Assembly (NCBI GenBank): GCA_964545415.1
Contig: CAZJFP010000032.1
Location: forward strand, 1-5,037
Direction: 5' to 3'
Length of the DNA stretch: 5,037 bases
Source of the DNA: CAJBLF01 sp964545415
GTDB taxonomy: Bacteria; Patescibacteriota; Gracilibacteria; Absconditabacterales; Absconditicoccaceae
Below the pieces are notes generated by a model that was not told the DNA's origin, made no database searches, and saw only the letters and a program-made list of their open reading frames with translations. The position numbers and the translations under genes were made by a program. Shown here piece after piece: positions 1-5,037 of the stretch (position 1 is the first letter of the stretch; the number at the start of each line of letters is the position of its first letter).

Positions 1-637
1 ACTGGTTGATATAGGTTTCTCGATCTGAAATCTGGTTATCCGTAGCATAATCCATCGCTCGAGGGACCAATCAACTCAATTCACCTCTTTTTTCCAATAG
101 ATCTTTAAATGATGGAATCCGTTTTTTCACTCATCATTGCTTGCTATGTATTCACTCATGTTTTATACGGCCAGATCGATTTTCTACAGAAGACCGATCA
201 CGGACGATGACAAACTTTCATAAAGCGCTTCCGTTATATACGGTTCCCATAGCTCTACTGAAATAATCGAGGATTTCCGGATCTGCAAAAGCGATGATAT
301 CATATTTCTCATATATATCCTTACAGAATGCATATCCTTTATCCGAAAGGTTTTCTTTCCATAATTTCTCGAAATATCCGATTCATTCTTTTTTTAACAG
401 ATCGTTCAAATAATGTTTCCTTTTGAAAAACATAAAAAACGCATCAGTCCTCTTGATTGATGTATCCAAAGCGACGGTCGGTTTATTCTTCTTGAGATTC
501 TCTGGCTCGTAATATTTCTCTTTCCCCTCAGGATCATCAAGCTTTATCCTATATTCCTTTGCTAGATTTTCTAGCAACAGACTTTTATATCATCAAACAT
601 ATGCATCCTTCTTGGTTGGATGTGATTCCGTAATCAT
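1..637 (-). CDS. HExxH (zincin-like) metalloprotein, partial, code 25
   Basis: With UGA read as glycine, this minus-strand frame is open from the start to the window edge (at least 212 residues; the C-terminus lies outside). In-frame UGA codons are at 593-595, 590-592, 383-385, 218-220, 152-154, 134-136, 131-133 and 71-73; two pairs are adjacent (UGA-UGA). Seen: HEGIH at residues 160-164 (146-160), whose glycine is a UGA, followed about 43 residues later by RETYINQ at the visible end. In zincins HExxH gives two zinc histidines and the catalytic Glu, and a downstream Glu is often the third ligand; E207 of RETYINQ is the candidate (inference). W93 is encoded by TGG. No signal peptide or membrane segment is visible, so a cytoplasmic location is likely. 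ATG at 637 was chosen because AAGGA lies 4 nt upstream; in-frame ATGs at 661 and 670 are alternatives, and a TAG at 674-676 limits the frame. Substrate and family are not recognised. With the standard code only a 64-codon fragment (383-577) would be seen. Confidence 0.72.
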
Positions 638-641
638 CGAT

Positions 642-646
642 TCCTT
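642..646 (-). promoter_or_regulatory. Ribosome binding site deciding the start of the HEGIH gene
   Basis: Minus-strand AAGGA lies 4 nt before the ATG at 635-637. The other two candidate ATGs (659-661 and 668-670) have no purine-rich sequence before them, so this motif is the main reason for preferring the shortest start. Confidence 0.35.
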
Positions 647-692
647 ATCAATTCAACTCATTGTACCCATGGACTATGGAATAATAGGATAA

Positions 693-721
693 AAAATATG
701 ATATATTATATTCTTTTTCAA
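693..721 (-). promoter_or_regulatory. Putative promoter for the left-hand minus-strand gene
   Basis: On the minus strand a TTGAAA box (716-721) and a TATTTT box (693-698) are separated by 17 bp, which fits a housekeeping sigma-70-type promoter. Transcription would start near 686, about 50 nt before the preferred ATG at 637. The boxes overlap the first codons of the divergent gene if that gene starts at 698, which is one reason to suspect a later start for it. The region is AT-rich, so chance matches are common. Confidence 0.3.
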
Positions 722-1351
722 AAAAATGTCAAAAAAGTCATATTTTACTCCTTGAGATATGCTTCCATTTTGATGGTACATCAATATAGATACGCGTCAA
801 TGGATACTGCTACAAACAAAGATATACTGCCCAAATTTAGCAAAGCGATACGTATAGCGCTTGAGCATTTTCCCGAATTGGAAAACATCAGCATAAGATT
901 CGTCGAAAAAAAACGATTTCATTTCACTGTCGCATCGCTTATAGACCGACGAAGCGTTTTTGGTCCTAGAAACAAAAGAAGTTATACTATCATCATAAAT
1001 ACTGAAGTTCCTATGGAATTCGATCATGGACTCTTTAGTAAGCTACCGCAGAAACTGCAGATCGGAATGCTCGGTCACGAACTCGCGCATGTCGTCGATT
1101 ACCAGCAAAGGAATATTTTCCAGATTATAAAAATCCTGTTTTTCTACCTCATTCCCTCACGCAAACAGAAGTTCGAACGCAGTATCGACACAATAGCCAT
1201 CACGCATCACATGGGCGAATACCTGCATGGATTCTACACACATTTCACGAGTAAGCATCCACACAAGACGAAAAAATTCATGGAGTCATATCTCGACGAT
1301 GATCAGATAAAGGAGCTTACGCATAAGCTCACCGGAAAACACATCTCATAG
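698..1351 (+). CDS. HELAH zinc-metallopeptidase-like protein
   Basis: This 217-residue frame has no in-frame UGA and ends in TAG. Seen: GHELAHVVDY at residues 126-135 (H127, E128, H131, D134), then a hydrophobic stretch at about 144-156, then KFERSIDTIAI starting near residue 158. The order HExxH, helix, (F)E..ID recalls gluzincin-like proteins in which the downstream Glu (E160 here) is the third zinc ligand; I recall similar GHELAH...FE..ID proteins in Bacteroidetes, which is memory, not a search. The hydrophobic stretch could touch the membrane. ATG 698 follows AGGA by 8 nt and gives the longest frame. However, residues 1-34 are AT-rich and of low complexity, and ATG 800 (MDTATNKD) would give a compact 183-residue protein and a 129+ bp divergent intergenic region. 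I consider 800 at least as likely. The gene lies 80 bp upstream of pheT on the same strand, with no functional link evident. Confidence 0.75.
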   Translation: MIYYILFQKNVKKVIFYSLRYASILMVHQYRYASMDTATNKDILPKFSKAIRIALEHFPELENISIRFVEKKRFHFTVASLIDRRSVFGPRNKRSYTIIINTEVPMEFDHGLFSKLPQKLQIGMLGHELAHVVDYQQRNIFQIIKILFFYLIPSRKQKFERSIDTIAITHHMGEYLHGFYTHFTSKHPHKTKKFMESYLDDDQIKELTHKLTGKHIS

Positions 1352-1386
1352 ATTTCTGCTTTATTTTTTACGGCATTTCGTTATTT

Positions 1387-1415
1387 TTGACTGGCTATGT
1401 TTTTTTGTTTATTTC
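1387..1415 (+). promoter_or_regulatory. Putative pheT promoter
   Basis: The 80-bp gap before pheT has a good -35 match, TTGACT (1387-1392), and 17 bp later a weak -10, TATTTC (1410-1415). A start near 1422 would leave a leader of about 10 nt. No Shine-Dalgarno sequence precedes the pheT ATG. No hairpin terminator for the upstream gene is visible in the gap, so read-through from that gene is the alternative. Confidence 0.25.
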
Positions 1416-1431
1416 AATTACCATACTGAAT

Positions 1432-4041
1432 ATGAAATATACCTCACCGCTTCTGAAGAAATTCATCTCCATCAACGATACTCCCGAGAATATCGCGAAA
1501 AATTTGATATTAAAAACATGCGAGATCGAAGAAATCAATGAAAGAAACATCGCTGACAGCATCGTCATAGGATATACCAAATCCTGCGAAAAACATCCGG
1601 ATGCGGACAAATTATCTGTCTGTATGGTCGACTGCGGCAGCAAAGGAGAATACCAAATCATCTGTGGTGGCGCTAATATCGCTGCAGGATTGTATGTCCC
1701 GGTTGCATTACCGGGAACCGTGTTTGAAAAAGCGGGCATCACTATAGCGCCAAGAAAAATGAGAGGACTAGAATCCAATGGTATGATCTGTTCCAAAGAA
1801 GAATTGGGCATCAATGAGGATATCGAAAAACATTCTATCCGAGATCTCAAAGAAGATTTGGATGATATCTCCGACAAAGATCTGTGAATGCCGATGAAAG
1901 AGAAATTTCCACGATTGGAGAGTCGAGTTATGGAGGTAGATAATAAATCATTAACGAATAGACCTGATCTTACCGGATATTTTGGTGCTGCAGTGGAATT
2001 GAATGCTATATATTGATCCAAGATGCAAGATGCATGATCTAAGAATGATACAGCTAAAAAAGTATCTAGCATCATGAATCATGAATCATGAATCACCTTT
2101 AATAAAGTGAAAGAGTATTTCGCACAATGCACACCAAAACATATCATGGAAATCATAGAAAACAGTACGAAGCCGGAAAGGTTAGTAAAATGAGAAACTG
2201 ATGGATTGAACGCTTATCTCCTGCTCCACCTCAAGAACATTACGGTCAAACAAGCTTCATTCTTCACAAGATTGCAGATGCTCGATCTCGGCAGCAATCC
2301 TATCAGCAACCGGGTAGATTTTTCTAATCTCTTTATGAATATCAGCGGACAACCGGTCCATTTCTTCGATGCAGAAAAAGTCGATGGTGATATTATCGTC
2401 AGAAACGCCAAAGATGGAGAAAAGTTCACTGACTTGTTCGAAACCGAACATGTGTTGAAATCAACAGATATCGTCATCACTGATAAGAAGAAGATCCTCG
2501 CACTCGCAGGAGTCGTAGGCGGATTGAATAGTTGAATCACCGAAGATACAAAAAATATTCTCGTAGAAATAGCCAACTTCGATCCCGTAGCAGTCAGAAA
2601 AACATGAACAAGACTTGGATTAAGAACCGACGCAGAATTGAAATTCGAAAAAAACATCAACCCACGATACACCTTATTCTGTCTGATTCTTTTCTTGGAC
2701 GAATTGAACTACTACAAAAAAGACCTCGGCGACTTCGAAATCGGCGGACTCTCCTCGTATATCAACGATAAGATCAAAAAAGAAAAAGATAAGACTATAC
2801 CATTGGACATCAAAACCCTCGAACAGTTCATCTTCGGCAAGAAGACAAAAGGACTTGATAAAAAAGTAGAAGAGATATTCACGTGACTTGGATTCACGTA
2901 TGCAAAAGATAAAGTCACTACACCGCTCCGAAGAGGTCCGGACGACCTGAATATCACGGAAGATCTCTACGAGGAAGTCGCAAGAATCTACGGCTATGAT
3001 CAGATAGAAAATCTACCGTTATTGAGCAAAGTCGAGAATGTGCCATACAACGAATATATAGCGATACAGAGGAAATTAGAAGATGTCTTAGTAAGGAATT
3101 TCGGATGCAACCAAGTGGAGACCTATCCACGGGTATCTGAAAAATTGATCAAAAAATCCGGTACTGAAAACATCTCTTATAAACTACAGAATCCTATCAA
3201 TCCCGATATGCCTTATTTAAGAGGGAATATGGATTCTTCACTTCTCGAACACGTTGCTAAAAACTGCAAATTCTTCGATAGCTTCAAAATTTTTGACATT
3301 GGGAAAGTACGGAACAAATTGGAAACCAAAGCACAGAGAGATGAAAAACTCAAACGCGTTGTTCCTGAATCATTGAAACAATGAAATTTTGCATCGAATG
3401 CTGTTGTTGAAAAGACAGTTCTAGGTAGTATGCTCTATGCCAAAGATATTTCCTCACGGGAGCATGATCCTCTCCTGGCAGGGAAACAGATAATCCAAAC
3501 ACTTCTCAAAGAGCTCGGAATCAGTTCTGCTATTTCATGGGATATAACTAATAGTCCGAATTATCATCCTAAGAAACAGGCAAATATCGAACTCCATATC
3601 TGAGAAGATACATTCAGAATATGATTTATCGGAAGTTTTCATCCTGTGATGCTCGGAGAGCGGAAAATACCGGAAAATGCAGGTGTCACCTATATTGTGC
3701 TCGATATTGATAAATTAATCAGTGTACAACAGAGGATATGAGAGCATATCTACACCTACGAAACCTTACAAGATCAGATCATACGAAGAGATATCTGTTT
3801 CGTTGTCGATGCGAAGAAGTGATTTGACGAAGTAATCTCAGCAGTGAAAAACGTCCCTGAAGTGAAGGAAGTCGACGTCTTCGATGTCTACGCAGGCAAG
3901 AATCTGTGAGAAGAAAAGAAGTCAGTATCTATTAAAATTAAAATAGTTGGTGATTGAAATATGACCACCGAACAGATCAACGAAGTTTTGAACAAAGCGA
4001 TCAAAGCCGGTGAAAGCGCTGGTGCGACATTAAGAGGATAA
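1432..4041 (+). CDS. pheT: Phenylalanyl-tRNA synthetase beta subunit (code 25)
   Basis: PheT is the beta chain of the cytoplasmic (alpha-beta)2 enzyme that attaches phenylalanine to tRNA-Phe; beta binds tRNA and carries the editing site. The frame has 869 residues and 15 in-frame UGA codons, ending in TAA. Domains seen: N-terminal PheT start (MKYTSPLLKKFI); EMAP/OB-fold tRNA-binding domain, about 45-150 (EKHPDADKLSV, ICGGANI, VPVALPGTV, RGLESNGMICS); NRPD at 176-179; B3/B4 editing domain, about 255-440 (GVVGGLNSG, EIANFDPVAVRKTG, LGLRTDAELKFEK); B5, about 453-525 (EEVARIYGYD at 514-523); catalytic-like B6/B7 region, about 535-765; and the C-terminal FDX-ACB anticodon-binding domain, about 780-869 (IIRRDICFVVD, LGEEKKS, ending LRG). 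UGA falls on family glycines, e.g. residues 368, 731 and 826. W703 is TGG. ATG 1432 fits the family start; an upstream TTG at 1387 only adds a low-complexity hydrophobic leader. The protein is somewhat longer than the usual roughly 800 residues. pheS is not adjacent, unlike the common pheST order. Confidence 0.97.
2019..2032 (+). repeat. 7-bp direct repeat (CAAGATG x2) inside pheT
   Basis: CAAGATG occurs twice in tandem, followed by the related CATGATC. It encodes part of a variable linker (residues about 196-202) after the conserved GYFGAAVELNAIY segment of PheT. Confidence 0.7.
2071..2095 (+). repeat. 7-bp tandem repeat (ATCATGA, about 3.6 copies) inside pheT
   Basis: Three perfect ATCATGA units (2071-2077, 2078-2084, 2085-2091) are followed by ATCA. 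In frame they give roughly IMNHESGI, with the glycine from UGA at 2089-2091. Because the unit is not a multiple of three, gain or loss of one copy would frameshift pheT. Confidence 0.85.
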
Positions 4042-4245
4042 CAGCATTTCAGCTATAAAAAAAAGCCCTCAATACAAGGGCTTTTTACGAAAAGCGGAAC
4101 AAATGCATACGATTCCCAGTATCAGAGGTACTACAATAGTGTACATTGCACACGATACTGTGGGATGATAATTGTCGGTATAATAGAAACCGACTCCTGC
4201 TCCGATCAAACAGAGCATGCCCAAAATGAATTTTCCTTTTTTCAT
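4030..4245 (-). CDS. Small predicted membrane protein, code 25
   Basis: This minus-strand frame of 71 residues was found by reading UGA as glycine (one UGA, residue 59, at 4069-4071) and ends in TAA at 4030-4032. Seen: a basic N-terminus (MKKGK), hydrophobic segment 1 at about 6-22 (ILGMLCLIGAGVGFYY), a short polar loop (TDNYHP), hydrophobic segment 2 at about 34-52 (YTIVVPLILGIVCICSAF), then basic RKK and a third hydrophobic tail at about 57-69. This fits a two-helix inner-membrane protein, possibly with both ends inside. Three cysteines lie in or near the second helix. It begins 20 bp after the stop of the upstream minus-strand gene, so it is probably its operon partner, although there is no Shine-Dalgarno sequence. 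Its last codons cross the hairpin at 4060-4086 and overlap the end of pheT by 12 bp on the opposite strand. If UGA were a stop it would have 58 residues. Function is unknown. Its small size and lack of known homologues keep confidence moderate. Confidence 0.55.
4057..4086. terminator. Intrinsic terminator downstream of pheT, likely bidirectional
   Basis: A 10-bp perfect stem pairs 4060-4069 (AAAAAGCCCT) with 4077-4086 (AGGGCTTTTT) around a 7-nt loop (4070-4076). On the plus strand it starts 18 nt after the pheT TAA and ends in five T. On the minus strand the descending arm runs into eight T (4057-4064), so it looks like a terminator for the converging operon as well. It lies inside the code-25 reading frame of the small membrane protein. 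Confidence 0.85.
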
Positions 4246-4265
4246 GATATATTTGATTTTGTTTT

Positions 4266-4952
4266 TTACTTCTTAAGCAGCATGATAGGGAATCAATGAT
4301 CTTTGTTCGTTCATGCATATCCTCGTTCGATCTTATCATCATGCGTATTTATTTCTATAGTCCTCTCATTCGCGGACATAAGATGATAACGAAAACTATC
4401 GATATATACGAAATCATTGTTGTTTGCACTATACATACCTGCATTCACTAGATTGCTATCGATAATGAATTTCTTGATGAGCTCATTATTCTTTTGATAT
4501 ACCGCGTCAGATCTTCATGGGAATCTCTCTCCTACTATTTTCACTAGATTTCCGTGTGTCGGAAGCAATTTCATGAGATTGAGATTTTTCGCAGCAGCCT
4601 TATTGAAGAATTGGATGCCCTTGAATTTCTCAGGTATACCATCAACGAATTCCCTGACGACAGCATTTTCCTCCTTACCTTCGATATATTTCTTCAAGAT
4701 GATTATAGGATATTTCTTGTTTTCTATATATCAGATCGATTTCTCTTTCACCCGTCCTTCAATGGATTCCCCAACCTGCATAGCTTGTTTCTGTTCCTCA
4801 GGCAAACTCGGTATTCTGAAATATTCCTTGGTGAGTTCAGGTATTTTGTTCAGTGTCTCTTTGATTTCCTTGTTCGTATTTTTCTCTTCGCTCTGATATG
4901 AAATATTTTCGGATCCATATAATATTCTGTTTTTTTTCTCTTTTGTTCCCAT
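4266..4952 (-). CDS. Hypothetical soluble protein, code 25
   Basis: This frame is open for 228 residues with UGA as glycine (UGA at 4731-4733, 4515-4517, 4311-4313 and 4293-4295) and ends in TAA at 4266-4268. I do not recognise the family. Seen: a highly charged N-terminus of about 60 residues rich in Lys, Glu and Asn (KEKKNR, SEEKNTNKEIKETL), likely helical or disordered; a middle part with alternating hydrophobic residues (KKYPIIILKKYIEGKEENAVVREFVDGIPEKF) that looks folded; and a C-terminal part rich in Asn, Asp and Tyr (YSANNNDFVYIDSFRYHLMS). There is no signal peptide, transmembrane helix, HExxH or nucleotide-binding loop, so it is probably cytoplasmic. ATG 4952 is the only good start: the frame is closed by TAG at 4989-4991 upstream and there is no ATG between. 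No Shine-Dalgarno sequence precedes it. It is followed after 20 bp by the small membrane-protein gene. With the standard code it would split into 73- and 60-codon pieces in the same frame, which supports a single gene. Confidence 0.72.
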
Positions 4953-4978
4953 ACGAGAATAGTTATGTGCTAAATATA

Positions 4979-5005
4979 ATTTTAGGGTCTAGAGTACTTT
5001 AGCAA
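4979..5005 (-). promoter_or_regulatory. Putative promoter of the right-hand minus-strand operon
   Basis: On the minus strand, TAAAAT (4979-4984) is a near-consensus -10 box, 26 nt before the ATG at 4952. TTGCTA (5000-5005) could be the -35 box, but the 15-bp spacer is short. The rest of the right end (5006-5037) is AT-rich and holds nothing else I can support, apart from a short AAAAATTTTT palindrome at 5003-5012. Confidence 0.2.
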
Positions 5006-5037
5006 AAATTTTTACATACTCTTTTAGAATTTCAGAT

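Noticed and set aside
797..1027. Minus-strand frame opposite the HELAH gene
   Set aside because: It is a shadow of a gene with a recognisable motif on the other strand.
1387..1431. Upstream TTG start giving pheT a 15-residue hydrophobic leader
   Set aside because: PheT is cytoplasmic, the family starts at the MKYTSPLLKKF-type motif, and the TTG is better explained as part of a -35 box.
1395..2075. 226-codon open frame antisense to pheT on the minus strand
   Set aside because: It lies opposite a strongly conserved coding region and its protein shows no recognisable motif; it is a shadow of pheT. The same holds for minus-strand frames at 2214-2672, 2257-2451 and 2712-2957.
2532..2886. Plus-strand open frames at 2532-2771 and 2638-2886
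   Set aside because: The first is an out-of-frame shadow; the second is simply an internal piece of pheT between two UGA codons.
1432..4041. pheT as a decayed pseudogene with many stop codons
   Set aside because: All 15 interruptions are UGA, none is UAA or UAG, there is no frameshift, conserved motifs continue through each, and several fall on family glycines.
4085..4342. 85-codon minus-strand frame
   Set aside because: It overlaps the end of the 228-residue gene and most of the small membrane protein in another frame, and has no protein-like pattern; the frame starting at ATG 4245 has clear membrane segments.
4554..4901. Two overlapping plus-strand frames (4554-4901, 4573-4896) that look hydrophobic
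   Set aside because: They are opposite the continuous code-25 minus-strand gene, and their Phe/Leu/Ser-rich content is what the complement of Lys/Glu-rich coding sequence produces.
1..4952. UGA as tryptophan (code 4) or as selenocysteine
   Set aside because: UGA falls at glycine positions, TGG is used for tryptophan, and the UGA codons are too many and too scattered for selenocysteine.
1..5037. CRISPR array, tRNA or rRNA gene, insertion sequence, attachment site
   Set aside because: I saw no regularly spaced repeats, cloverleaf-like segment, transposase motif or flanking inverted repeats. The only tandem repeats are the short ones in pheT.

Overview
The window comes from a bacterium that reads UGA as glycine (genetic code 25), as known from the candidate phyla Gracilibacteria and Absconditabacteria (SR1). 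Read with the standard code, it looks like a scatter of short open frames. Read with UGA as glycine, it resolves into five tightly packed genes. The evidence is internal. The phenylalanyl-tRNA synthetase beta chain (pheT) stays open through 15 in-frame UGA codons, several at positions where the family has glycine. TGG is still used for tryptophan. No gene here ends in UGA: one stops at TAG and three at TAA, and the fifth runs off the window. The sequence cannot say which of the two phyla it is.

Layout, left to right. (1) Positions 1-637, minus strand: the N-terminal part of a protein with an HExxH zinc-binding motif whose third residue is itself encoded by UGA; it runs off the left edge. (2) Positions 698 (or 800)-1351, plus strand: a second, unrelated zincin-like protein with HELAH. 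The two are divergent and share a short AT-rich intergenic region. (3) Positions 1432-4041, plus strand: complete pheT, 869 residues, with pheS not adjacent and two short 7-bp tandem repeats in a variable linker. (4) A strong hairpin with T-runs on both strands at 4057-4086 ends pheT. (5) Positions 4030-4245 and 4266-4952, minus strand: a small predicted membrane protein and an unrecognised soluble protein, 20 bp apart and probably one operon facing pheT. The last 85 bp are the leader of that operon.

Only pheT has a firm function: it is the editing and tRNA-binding half of PheRS, which charges tRNA-Phe. The two zincin-like proteins are recognised by motif only, and the right-hand pair is of unknown function. 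No RNA gene, CRISPR array, insertion sequence or phage gene was seen. The two points most worth a second look are the hidden UGA-containing HEGIH protein, and the small membrane-protein gene whose code-25 reading frame runs through a terminator before it meets a stop codon.
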